This document shows positions 1 through 6,169 of a stretch of 11,916 nt of DNA, piece after piece. Numbering within the stretch: position 1 is the stretch's first letter; each line of letters opens with the position of its first letter. Source of the stretch: Actinomycetota bacterium (lineage in GTDB: Bacteria > Actinomycetota > Actinomycetes > S36-B12 > UBA5976); NCBI GenBank assembly GCA_009918865.1, contig RGCY01000022.1, positions 1 to 11,916 of the forward strand, given 5' to 3'. The notes under the pieces are model-generated. The model was not told where the DNA came from and did no database searches. It worked only from the letters and a program-made list of their open reading frames with translations. Position numbers and translations under genes: made by a program.

Positions 1-37
1 CTCTTCGTCGGCAGCGTCAGATGTGTATAAGAGACAG
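1..37 (+). other. Illumina Nextera (Tn5) adapter, not genomic
   Basis: Bases 5-37 match the 33-base Nextera read-1 oligonucleotide from memory. Bases 19-37 are the 19-base Tn5 mosaic end AGATGTGTATAAGAGACAG. Bases 1-4 (CTCT) would be the end of the i5 index; they fit an index ending in CTCT such as TATCCTCT, but this is inference from four bases. Genomic sequence begins at 38, inside nuoF. This is a library artefact left at a contig end and should be trimmed. Confidence 0.98.
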
Positions 38-201
38 AGCCCAGAGTCCTTCACAGTGGCAATCACTGAATCTGGGTCGGTTGCGAATGCTTTAGCAACT
101 GCGGTGTAACCGCCGTGGCGACGGTAGCCAGCAATGGTGAATGAATCCGGCTCATCCCAGTGGGCGCTGAGGACAGGGGTCAGCCCCGAGGTGATTCCCA
201 T
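38..201 (-). CDS. nuoF: NADH-quinone oxidoreductase subunit F, N-terminal part only
   Basis: NuoF is the NADH- and FMN-binding 51 kDa subunit of complex I and sits in the peripheral arm in the cytoplasm. Only the first 54 complete codons are present, starting at ATG 201-199. The peptide begins MGITSGLTPVLSAHWDEPDS and continues with a YRRHGGYTA stretch and DPDSVIATVKDSG, the usual actinobacterial NuoF N-terminus. The sequence stops exactly before the glycine-rich R-G-R-G-G-A-G FMN/NADH loop, because the contig ends in adapter. It starts 3 bases after the nuoE stop, with a GGTGG Shine-Dalgarno-like stretch inside the end of nuoE. The frame stays open through the adapter, so automatic gene calls may add about 13 false residues (LCLLYTSDAADEE). 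All FMN, NADH and iron-sulfur residues lie outside the window. Confidence 0.93.
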
Positions 202-204
202 CGT

Positions 205-855
205 TCACTCACCACCCTTTGTGGTGGGAGCTTTCATGCCCAATTCTTTTGCGCGCTTCAGTCCGGCGAGCATCAACTCATCGGCAGCAACACCATCTGC
301 CGCTTTGCCGTCGTCAAAACCAGCGAGCACGCGAGCAGTGTCGCGCCATGATGTGACCTTTGGGCCACGAGTGGACTCAACCTGCTCGCCGGCAGCGAGT
401 GCATCAATGACACCTACGGCTTGCTCAGGTGACACGCGATCCATAAATTCCCAGTTCACCGTCATCACCGGCGCATGTGTGCAGGCAGCCTGACATTCAA
501 TACGCTCCAACGAGAACTTGCCGTCGGCTGTTACTTCATCGTGACCGATGCCCAGCCGCGCACAGACAGCTGCATAAACATCGTCGCCACCGAGGATGGC
601 GCAGCCAGGGTTGATGCACACGCCAATGTGGTGCTCACCTTGTGGTTCGTTGTGATACATCGTGTAGAAGGTTGCGACAGCCGTGACTTCAGCAGTGCTG
701 ATGCCAAGCACTTCAGCGCAGGCATCAATTCCGTCAGTGCTCACATGACCTTCAACCGATTGCAGCAAGTGCAACATTGGCAACAACCCTGAACGTGCAA
801 CCGGGTAGCGGTCAGCAATCTCTTGTAACTGCGCCTTCGTGGTTGAGTCGATCAT
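205..855 (-). CDS. nuoE: NADH-quinone oxidoreductase subunit E (2Fe-2S, 24 kDa)
   Basis: NuoE carries the off-pathway [2Fe-2S] cluster N1a and docks on NuoF in the NADH-oxidising tip of complex I. The 216-residue protein has the expected cluster ligands: C80 and C85 in GVCINPGCAILGG (C-x4-C), and C121 and C125 in ECQAACTHAP (C-x3-C). The N-terminal helical domain contains the family stretch TAVATFYTMYH at about 58-68. After the thioredoxin-like fold (to about residue 160) there is a C-terminal extension of roughly 55 residues, rich in Ala, Lys and Asp, as often seen in actinobacterial NuoE. The ATG at 855 overlaps the nuoD stop by ATGA, with GGGAGG 9 bases upstream, so the start is well supported and coupling to nuoD is likely. 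Confidence 0.97.
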   Translation of the reverse strand: MIDSTTKAQLQEIADRYPVARSGLLPMLHLLQSVEGHVSTDGIDACAEVLGISTAEVTAVATFYTMYHNEPQGEHHIGVCINPGCAILGGDDVYAAVCARLGIGHDEVTADGKFSLERIECQAACTHAPVMTVNWEFMDRVSPEQAVGVIDALAAGEQVESTRGPKVTSWRDTARVLAGFDDGKAADGVAADELMLAGLKRAKELGMKAPTTKGGE

Positions 856-2195
856 CGGTCAACGCCTCCCATGACCGGGTCAATCGACGCAATCGCGCCG
901 ATGATGTCTGCAACCTGACCGCCTTCACTCATCGCGGCAGTGGCTTGCAAGTTGTTGAACGAAGGATCGCGGAAGTGCACGCGATAAGGGCGAGTGCCGC
1001 CGTCACTGACCATATGAACACCGAGTTCACCACGTGGTGACTCAATGGCTTGATAGACCTGACCCGCCGGAACTCGGAAACCTTCGGTCACCAACTTGAA
1101 GTGGTGAATCAGCGCCTCCATTGATTCGGCCATGATGTTCTTGATGTGGGCAAGGCTGTTGCCCATGCCGTCACTGCCCACAGCGAGTTGGGCTGGCCAA
1201 GCAATCTTGGCGTCTTCAACCATCACTGGACCGGGCTTGAGTCGGTCCAAACACTGACGCACAATCTTCATTGATTCCTGCATCTCACGGATGCGCAGTA
1301 AAAAGCGGCCGTAAACATCACAGGTGTCAACTGTGGGCACATCGAAGTCGTAAGTCTCGTAGCCGCAATAAGGCTGGCTCTTGCGCAAGTCGTGTGCGAA
1401 ACCGGTGGAACGAAGCACCGGCCCGGTGATTCCAAGTGCCATGCATGTGGGCAGGTCTAGGAATCCGATACCAACTGTGCGACCCATCCAGATTTGGTTG
1501 TCCACCAACAAATCACTGGTGTCTTTCAAGCGCTTCGGAAGTAAATCCAGCGTCTCGCGGATTTTCTCCACCGCACCATCAGGCAGGTCCTGAGCAACAC
1601 CGCCGGGACGGATGTAAGCACTATTCATGCGCAGACCGGTGATGAGCTCGAAAAGGTCAAGCACCAGTTCGCGCTCGCGGAATCCAAAAATCATGGGCGA
1701 CAAAGCACCCAGTTCCATACCGCCGGTGGCGAGCGCCACTAGGTGAGATGAGATGCGGTTCAGTTCCATCATCATCACGCGAATGACGTTGGCGCGCTCA
1801 GGAATCTGGTCGGTGATGCCTAGCAACTTCTCAACAGCCAAGCAGTATGCGGTTTCGTTGAAGAATGGCGAGAGGTAGTCCATGCGCGTGACGAACGTGA
1901 CTCCTTGCGTCCACGTGCGATATTCGAGATTCTTCTCGATTCCGGTGTGCAAGTAACCGATGCCGCAGCGGGCTTCAGTGACGGTCTCGCCTTCGATTTC
2001 AAGAATCAGGCGCAGCACGCCGTGTGTGGACGGGTGCTGCGGACCCATGTTGACAACAAGTCGTTCAGTTTGACCAGCGGCCGCACCTGTGATGGTGTCC
2101 CAGTCCTGGCCTGTGACGGTGTGCACTCGACCTTCAGTGGTGTCGGTGAAGCCGGCATATGGGTCCGCGGTGGAATGAGTGGTCTGCTCGCTCAT
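852..2195 (-). CDS. nuoD: NADH-quinone oxidoreductase subunit D (49 kDa)
   Basis: NuoD forms, with NuoB, the quinone-binding cavity at the base of the peripheral arm. The protein has 447 residues, normal for the family plus a short actinobacterial N-terminal extension of about 40 residues. The signature GPQHPSTHGVLRL begins at 51. H58 and Y107 (in RMDY) line up, by motif, with the quinone head-group ligands His38 and Tyr87 of Thermus Nqo4. GYLHTGIEKN (80-89) and the C-terminal IDPVMGGVDR ending are also canonical. The gene overlaps nuoC by ATGA at 2192-2195 and nuoE by ATGA at 852-855. The Shine-Dalgarno before its ATG is weak (GCAGGT), which suits re-initiation after nuoC. No missing residues or frame disruption were seen. 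Confidence 0.98.
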   Translation of the reverse strand: MSEQTTHSTADPYAGFTDTTEGRVHTVTGQDWDTITGAAAGQTERLVVNMGPQHPSTHGVLRLILEIEGETVTEARCGIGYLHTGIEKNLEYRTWTQGVTFVTRMDYLSPFFNETAYCLAVEKLLGITDQIPERANVIRVMMMELNRISSHLVALATGGMELGALSPMIFGFRERELVLDLFELITGLRMNSAYIRPGGVAQDLPDGAVEKIRETLDLLPKRLKDTSDLLVDNQIWMGRTVGIGFLDLPTCMALGITGPVLRSTGFAHDLRKSQPYCGYETYDFDVPTVDTCDVYGRFLLRIREMQESMKIVRQCLDRLKPGPVMVEDAKIAWPAQLAVGSDGMGNSLAHIKNIMAESMEALIHHFKLVTEGFRVPAGQVYQAIESPRGELGVHMVSDGGTRPYRVHFRDPSFNNLQATAAMSEGGQVADIIGAIASIDPVMGGVDR

Positions 2196-2899
2196 GAGTA
2201 CGACCTGCGCTTATCTGGAGCGGGCACGGTTGCGCCCTTGTACTCAATGTCAATGCCACCGAGTGGGTAGTCCTTGCGTTGTGGGTGCCCCGGCCAGTCA
2301 TCGGGCATTTCAATGCGTGTCAAACCTGGGTGGCCATCGAAGACGATGCCGAAGAAATCCCACGTCTCGCGTTCATGCCAGTTGTTGCCTGGGTAGATGT
2401 CGACAATTGAAGGGATGTGTGGGTTGTCATCTGACACCGCAACTTCAACTCGGACACGGCGGTTGTGCGTCACGGACTGCATGGGATAAACCGCGTGCAG
2501 TTCGCGCCCGGTTTCAAATGGGTAGTGAACCCCATTGACACCCATGCACATTTCAAAGCGAAGGCTCGGCTCATCACGCAGCACCTGCATCACAGTGCGC
2601 AGGTTCTGCGGCGAAACGAAAAATGTGATTTCACCACGGTCAATGCTCACGCGTTCGAAAACGGACTCCGTGGGTAGACCTTTGGCTGCAGCGGCTTTCA
2701 CAATCGCATCTGAGACATCATCAAACCAACCACCGAAAGGCTTCATTGCGGCTGGCGCAAGTTCGAACCGCTCAACCAAACCGCCGAAACCTGACGTGTC
2801 ACCACCGGCACTCGGGCTGAACATGCCGTGCTTGGTGACCACGGTGTCGAGTAACGCTGCGTTTTCCGGCACCACCGGCAGATTGGGCTGATTAGTCAT
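2192..2899 (-). CDS. nuoC: NADH-quinone oxidoreductase subunit C (30 kDa)
   Basis: NuoC is a cofactor-free subunit of the peripheral arm connecting NuoB and NuoD with the rest of the hydrophilic module. The 235-residue protein carries the 30 kDa signature NWHERETWDFFGIVFDGHP (173-191), followed by DWPGHPQRKDYPLGG (201-215). The first 50 or so residues are low in motifs and probably a flexible lineage-specific N-terminus. It is a stand-alone subunit, not the NuoCD fusion of enterobacteria. The start ATG at 2899 overlaps the nuoB stop (ATGA at 2896-2899) and has AAGGGG 8 bases upstream. The stop overlaps the nuoD start in the same way. Confidence 0.97.
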   Translation of the reverse strand: MTNQPNLPVVPENAALLDTVVTKHGMFSPSAGGDTSGFGGLVERFELAPAAMKPFGGWFDDVSDAIVKAAAAKGLPTESVFERVSIDRGEITFFVSPQNLRTVMQVLRDEPSLRFEMCMGVNGVHYPFETGRELHAVYPMQSVTHNRRVRVEVAVSDDNPHIPSIVDIYPGNNWHERETWDFFGIVFDGHPGLTRIEMPDDWPGHPQRKDYPLGGIDIEYKGATVPAPDKRRSYS

Positions 2900-3450
2900 C
2901 GCAGCAGCCCCTTCATTGCAGATGTTGGGGCTGCAGAGAGGGCTTCGCGCTCAATGTTCTCAATCTCGCGCACCCGGTTCTTGCCAAGTTTTGTGTCAGA
3001 AATCTGGTCGTGCAGTTTCAGGATTGCGTCAATCAACATTTCCGGACGCGGTGGGCAGCCGGGGAGGTAGATATCGACCGGGACAACGTGGTCAACACCT
3101 TGAACCACGGCGTAGTTGTTGAACATGCCGCCACTGGATGCGCACACCCCCATGGCAAGAACCCACTTCGGTCCCGGCATTTGGTCATAAATCTGGCGCA
3201 AAACTGGTGCCATCTTTTGACTGACGCGACCGGCCACAATCATGAGGTCGGCCTGGCGAGGTGATGCACGGAACACTTCCATGCCAAAGCGAGCAAGGTC
3301 ATATCGCGCGCCGCCGGTGGTCATCATTTCAATGGCACAGCAAGCCAAGCCGAATGTTGCAGGCCACAGCGCACTCTTGCGCGCGTAGCCGGCGAACTTC
3401 TCGACCGTGGTGAGCAAGAAGCCGCTTGGCAACTTCTCTTCAATGCCCAT
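2896..3450 (-). CDS. nuoB: NADH-quinone oxidoreductase subunit B (PSST, cluster N2)
   Basis: NuoB holds the terminal [4Fe-4S] cluster N2, which hands electrons to menaquinone. The 184-residue protein has the four expected ligands: the tandem C37-C38 in FGLACCAIEMM, C103 in AMGVCASSGGMF and C132 in LPGCPPRPE. The RYDLARFGMEVFRASPRQAD stretch (49-68) is the conserved quinone-site region. The C-terminal 40 residues are variable, as usual. The start is ATG at 3450, with AAGGGA six bases upstream. It lies 39 bases after nuoA and overlaps nuoC by ATGA. Length and motifs are complete. Confidence 0.98.
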   Translation of the reverse strand: MGIEEKLPSGFLLTTVEKFAGYARKSALWPATFGLACCAIEMMTTGGARYDLARFGMEVFRASPRQADLMIVAGRVSQKMAPVLRQIYDQMPGPKWVLAMGVCASSGGMFNNYAVVQGVDHVVPVDIYLPGCPPRPEMLIDAILKLHDQISDTKLGKNRVREIENIEREALSAAPTSAMKGLLR

Positions 3451-3489
3451 GGTTCGTCCCTTGTCCTTCGCTCGGAATCTTCGCTGTGC

Positions 3490-3852
3490 CTAGTTGTCCC
3501 ACTCCAGGCCGCCGCGACGCCAGACATAGGCGTATGCAACGAGCACTGTCGCGATGAACATCACCATTTCAATCAACCCAAACAGTGCAAGTCGATCAAA
3601 TGTCACTGCCCAGGGGTAGAGAAAAACAATTTCAATATCGAAAACGATGAACAACATTGCGGTGAGGTAGTACTTCACTGGGAAGCGACCGCCACCAGCC
3701 GGTTGAGGTGTGGCTTCGATGCCGCACTCATAGGCGGAAAGCCGCGCTCGGTTGTAGCGCTTTGGACCAGTGAGAGCACCGGCTACGACAGAAAAAATCG
3801 CAAAACCGAAGGAGAGCAAACCGAGCACCAGAATGGGGAGGTAGGCGCTCAC
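3490..3852 (-). CDS. nuoA: NADH-quinone oxidoreductase subunit A (membrane)
   Basis: NuoA is a small membrane subunit at the junction of the peripheral and membrane arms of complex I. The 120-residue protein has three hydrophobic helices at about 4-26, 62-84 and 90-111. The loop after helix 1 contains the conserved YECG (41-44). Helix 2 is preceded by RFPVKYYLTAMLFIVFDIE (56-74), holding the conserved acidic residues D72 and E74. The start is GTG at 3852, supported by a strong AGGGGAG 8 bases upstream. This is the first gene of the nuo operon; the upstream 279 bases are non-coding and should hold its promoter. Confidence 0.97.
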   Translation of the reverse strand: MSAYLPILVLGLLSFGFAIFSVVAGALTGPKRYNRARLSAYECGIEATPQPAGGGRFPVKYYLTAMLFIVFDIEIVFLYPWAVTFDRLALFGLIEMVMFIATVLVAYAYVWRRGGLEWDN

Positions 3853-3855
3853 GGC

Positions 3856-3868
3856 GAGGGCTCCCCTC
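3856..3868 (-). promoter_or_regulatory. nuoA ribosome-binding site within a small hairpin
   Basis: On the minus strand the sequence is GAGGGGAGCCCTC, 3 bases before the nuoA GTG. The first part is the strongest Shine-Dalgarno of the window. GAGGG can pair with CCCTC around a GAG loop (5 base pairs), so the site could be partly masked. That masking matters in the cell is inference. Confidence 0.55.
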
Positions 3869-3876
3869 TTCAGTCA

Positions 3877-3888
3877 GTCGGGCCCGAC
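3877..3888. repeat. 12-base perfect palindrome in the nuo leader
   Basis: GTCGGGCCCGAC reads the same on both strands. It lies 25-36 bases before the nuoA start, inside any leader transcribed from further upstream. It could be a dimer operator or a compact RNA hairpin. No known binding site is recognised. Confidence 0.45.
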
Positions 3889-3943
3889 GGATTTGCGGCG
3901 GTGTTCGGACAGAGGTGGCGCAGCCGTGTGCTGTGCCTTGCCA

Positions 3944-3949
3944 ATCCTA
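3944..3949 (-). promoter_or_regulatory. Candidate -10 hexamer of the nuo operon
   Basis: TAGGAT on the minus strand fits the actinobacterial TAnnnT consensus. It would give a leader of about 85 bases. No good -35 match lies 17 bases upstream; that place is occupied by the palindrome at 3961-3972. This is a weak prediction. Confidence 0.3.
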
Positions 3950-3960
3950 GAAGTGTGCAG

Positions 3961-3972
3961 CATGCGCGCATG
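3961..3972. repeat. 12-base palindrome CATGCGCGCATG upstream of nuoA
   Basis: This is a perfect 12-base inverted repeat. Its right part plus one base (TGCGCGCATGT, 3963-3973) recurs exactly at 4851-4861 in the menG/menF spacer. A related GTGCGCAC palindrome lies at 4009-4016. It is a candidate operator shared by the complex I and menaquinone genes, but chance is possible in GC-rich DNA. Confidence 0.4.
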
Positions 3973-4005
3973 TTGGGGGTCGCGCGTGTTGACCCACTTA
4001 TCGGG

Positions 4006-4021
4006 CATGTGCGCACGCATG
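4006..4021. repeat. Related imperfect palindrome upstream of nuoA
   Basis: CATGTGCGCACGCATG contains the perfect 8-base palindrome GTGCGCAC (4009-4016), with CATG at both outer edges. It lies 33 bases from the palindrome ending at 3972 and resembles it, suggesting two copies of one site. Confidence 0.35.
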
Positions 4022-4060
4022 TGGCGGACTCAGATGAGTGGCTATGTCTCACTCGCTGCC

Positions 4061-4087
4061 ACCATCTGCGATGGTCCCACCCGGGTG
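4061..4087 (-). terminator. Possible menG terminator: stem-loop plus palindrome
   Basis: ACCATC (4061-4066) and GATGGT (4070-4075) form a perfect 6-base-pair stem with a TGC loop. The adjoining CACCCGGGTG (4078-4087) is a perfect palindrome. Both lie 45-70 bases past the menG stop. There is no U-tract after the stem on the minus strand, so a classical intrinsic terminator is not shown, and read-through into nuo remains possible. Confidence 0.35.
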
Positions 4088-4131
4088 ACGGCTCCTTTGC
4101 CGAAGATGTGCTCGCTGTCCGAGGTGAGTAT

Positions 4132-4824
4132 CTAGGACCGTTGTGCCACGTGCACGGAAACAATGCCACCGGTGAGATTGCGCCAACGCGGCCTGTGCCA
4201 ACCAGCCGTCGTCAAAATTTGGGCTAATCGTTGTTGGTCCGGCCACGCCACAATCGAGTCCCCCAGGTACTCGTAAGCCGCTGGATCACTTGAGAACACT
4301 CGGGATGCCCACCGGACAATGGATCCGAGATATCGGCGATAAATCTTCCGAAATATCCGATTTGTCGGGGTACTGAACTCGCAGATGACGATTTTTCCAC
4401 CAGGGGAGGTCACACGGAACATTTCCGCGAGCGCGGTCTCCAAGCCATGAACATTTCGCAGCCCGAAGGAAATGGTGACGACATCAAAACTTGCGTCCGC
4501 GAACGGCAGTTTCATCGCGTCCGCGGCGACGAAGGGTAGGTCTTGCTGTTGGGTGCGGCCCTGCCTGAGCATTCCTAGGGAAAAGTCGGCCGCAATCACG
4601 GTTGCCCCTTGGGCTGCCAATGGTGCGGACGATGTTCCAGTGCCTGCGGCGAGGTCAAGCACGCGCTGCCCAGCACGCGCATCGACAACATTGGTGACCA
4701 CCGTTCGCCAACGACGAGTTTGGCCGAGTGAGAGAAGATCGTTTACCAGGTCATACCGCTTTGCGACGCGATCGAACATCGACGCCACTGCAGCCGGGTC
4801 TTTACTCAAGTCGGGTCGGCTCAC
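4132..4824 (-). CDS. menG: Demethylmenaquinone methyltransferase
   Basis: MenG (UbiE family) makes the last step of menaquinone synthesis, C-methylation of demethylmenaquinone with S-adenosylmethionine. The 230-residue protein begins with the family signature FDRVAKRYDLVNDLLSLGQ (17-35). The SAM-binding motif I is VLDLAAGTGTSSAPLA (55-70). FDVVTISFGLRNVHG (113-127), RVTSPGGKIVICEF (137-150) and the ending GGIVSVHVA are all typical. The HxxW of enterobacterial UbiE is replaced by QTRRW, as in actinobacterial members. The start is GTG at 4824 with only a poor Shine-Dalgarno; no in-frame ATG lies nearby. It is divergent from menF and followed by the nuo leader. In many actinobacteria a geranylgeranyl reductase gene sits between menG and nuoA; none is here. 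Confidence 0.95.
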   Translation of the reverse strand: MSRPDLSKDPAAVASMFDRVAKRYDLVNDLLSLGQTRRWRTVVTNVVDARAGQRVLDLAAGTGTSSAPLAAQGATVIAADFSLGMLRQGRTQQQDLPFVAADAMKLPFADASFDVVTISFGLRNVHGLETALAEMFRVTSPGGKIVICEFSTPTNRIFRKIYRRYLGSIVRWASRVFSSDPAAYEYLGDSIVAWPDQQRLAQILTTAGWHRPRWRNLTGGIVSVHVAQRS

Positions 4825-4915
4825 GGAGGCATTCTCATGCGTTGCTGATGTGCGCGCATGTGCAGGGTGAACCGGCGGCAGCGGACATGTGAGTTCACAC
4901 CTAGGCTAAGCAGAC
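4825..4915. promoter_or_regulatory. Divergent menG/menF promoter region
   Basis: These 91 bases separate the two divergent start codons. They hold the candidate menF -10 (4902-4907). Because TAGGCTA is nearly symmetric, they also hold a minus-strand TAGCCT (4908-4903) that could serve menG with a leader of about 70 bases. The 11-mer TGCGCGCATGT (4851-4861), also found upstream of nuoA, lies between them. No clear -35 element was found for either direction. Confidence 0.5.
4902..4907 (+). promoter_or_regulatory. Candidate -10 of menF, leaderless arrangement
   Basis: TAGGCT matches TAnnnT and is followed by exactly 8 bases and then the menF GTG, so transcription would start at or just before the start codon. 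There is no Shine-Dalgarno between them. The flanking CTAGGCTAA matches CTACGCTAA before menE in 8 of 9 positions with identical spacing, which strengthens both calls. Confidence 0.55.
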
Positions 4916-6169
4916 GTGGGTCAACAGGTGTTTGTGTGCGAAATTGACATCGACAGCCTGTGGCCCGAGTTTTCGTTGACAGATGTCGTTTCCCCCACTG
5001 GCGCATTGGTCTGGATCACAGGTGGGCGTGAACACGAAAAAGGTCTTGTTGGTCTAGGGGAAGTAACGCGCACTCACCTCACGGGCCGCGAACGGTTCTC
5101 GAGAGCACAACGCTGGTGGGCACGCGAGTCACAGCAGTTTGATGACCCCACAGGTGCGTTGGTGGCATTTATGTCGTTCAACTACGAGCCTGACCGAGGG
5201 GATTCAGCGGTGATTGTGCCGCAACACCTCCTTCGTCGTGACGGTAATTTCGTCTCGCTCGCGACAGTCTCTGCAGCCGCGGCAACAAGTCCTCTGCAGT
5301 TCTTGGAAAACCTCCGGCAGCATCGCGAAACTCACTCCCGACACACAACCATTGAGTGGCGCGATGGTGCGCTGGCACTTGATCGGTGGCAGGAACAAGT
5401 CTCGCGTGCGGTGGGGCGGATTGAAGCAGGGGCGCTCGACAAAGTCGTGCTCGCGCGCAGCATCGTTGGCACTGCGGATGCGGCCATCGACTTAGGCTGG
5501 CTCGTCACGCAACTCGCACAGGCGCAGCCGTCATGCTGGACATTTCTTGTTGACGGCTGGGTCGGCGCAACCCCCGAGATGTTGGTGCGTCGCCACGGAC
5601 CGACAGTGGCATCGCGAGTGCTTGCCGGAACGGTGAAGCGCTCAGCTGATGAATTCATTGATGGTGACTTAGCGAATCGTTTGCGCGAAAGTGATAAAGA
5701 CCTAGCGGAGCATGAATATGCAGTCCGCTCCGTGGCAGATGTGCTGGCTGCGCACTGCACTGATCTGGATGTACCCGCAGAGCCATCACTACTGCGCTTG
5801 GCCAATGTGCAGCATCTCGCCACGGATGTGACGGGTGAACTCGCTGATGATGTGCCCGCCGTTGCGCTCGCCGGTTCGCTACATCCGACTGCTGCTGTGT
5901 GCGGAACACCAACGGAACGCGCAGCCGCGGTCATCAACGAACTTGAGCAGTTGGACCGCGGTCGCTATGCAGCGCCAGTCGGTTGGAGCGATGCGCATGG
6001 TGACGGTGAATTTGGTATCGCTTTGCGTTGCGGACATGTTCTAGATGAACAGCAAACTCAGATCGAACTATTCGCCGGTTGCGGCATTGTCGCAGGGTCA
6101 ACCGCTGAATCCGAGCGCGCTGAGTCGGAAGCGAAATTGCAAGCGATGCGCAAAGCGCTGACACCTTGA
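4916..6169 (+). CDS. menF: Isochorismate synthase
   Basis: MenF isomerises chorismate to isochorismate, the entry step of menaquinone synthesis. The 417-residue protein has a variable N-terminal half and the chorismate-binding domain in the C-terminal 260 residues. Visible motifs are LDKVVLARS with K176 (the catalytic-base lysine position of the family), GATPEML (217-223), KDLAEHEYAV (261-270), LHPTAAVCGTP (322-332), the YAAPVGW and GDGEFGIALR stretches (351-371) and FAGCGIVAGSTAESE (386-400), which contributes Mg2+-binding acidic residues. The VLARS and LHPTAAVCGTP patterns, and men genes all around, favour isochorismate synthase over anthranilate or salicylate enzymes. GTG at 4916 is chosen because it sits 8 bases after the -10; the next candidate starts would remove conserved sequence little by little but lack any better signal. 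Confidence 0.93.
   Translation: MGQQVFVCEIDIDSLWPEFSLTDVVSPTGALVWITGGREHEKGLVGLGEVTRTHLTGRERFSRAQRWWARESQQFDDPTGALVAFMSFNYEPDRGDSAVIVPQHLLRRDGNFVSLATVSAAAATSPLQFLENLRQHRETHSRHTTIEWRDGALALDRWQEQVSRAVGRIEAGALDKVVLARSIVGTADAAIDLGWLVTQLAQAQPSCWTFLVDGWVGATPEMLVRRHGPTVASRVLAGTVKRSADEFIDGDLANRLRESDKDLAEHEYAVRSVADVLAAHCTDLDVPAEPSLLRLANVQHLATDVTGELADDVPAVALAGSLHPTAAVCGTPTERAAAVINELEQLDRGRYAAPVGWSDAHGDGEFGIALRCGHVLDEQQTQIELFAGCGIVAGSTAESERAESEAKLQAMRKALTP

Larger units (their letters stand above)
3853..4131. other. Non-coding spacer between menG and nuoA; nuo leader
   Basis: No convincing gene is present in 279 bases. The open frames here overlap menG or nuoA in antisense and have no recognisable protein character. 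In minus-strand order the spacer holds a 10-base palindrome (4078-4087), a stem-loop (4061-4075), two GTGCGCAC/TGCGCGCA-type palindromes (4006-4021 and 3961-3972), a possible -10 hexamer (3949-3944), a 12-base palindrome (3877-3888) and the nuoA ribosome-binding hairpin (3856-3868). No tRNA-like cloverleaf was seen. Confidence 0.75.

Noticed and set aside
19..37. Tn5/IS50-like mosaic end as a genuine transposon end
   Set aside because: It is part of the full 33-base Nextera adapter and lies at the very edge of the sequence, so it is a library artefact.
3853..4131. A tRNA or other structured RNA gene in the nuo spacer
   Set aside because: No acceptor stem with the T-loop GTTCGA/GATTC pattern was found; the short palindromes do not add up to a known RNA fold.
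3870..4169. 99-residue minus-strand open frame in the menG-nuoA spacer
   Set aside because: It overlaps the end of menG out of frame, is rich in Ser, Arg, Trp and Cys without pattern, and matches no family I recognise.
3703..4227. 174-residue plus-strand open frame over nuoA and the nuo spacer
   Set aside because: It runs antisense to nuoA and the end of menG and shows no domain-like character or ribosome site.
5332..5937. 201-residue minus-strand open frame inside menF
   Set aside because: It is antisense to a clear isochorismate synthase; its Ser/Ala/Thr-rich composition is what the opposite strand of GC-rich coding DNA gives.
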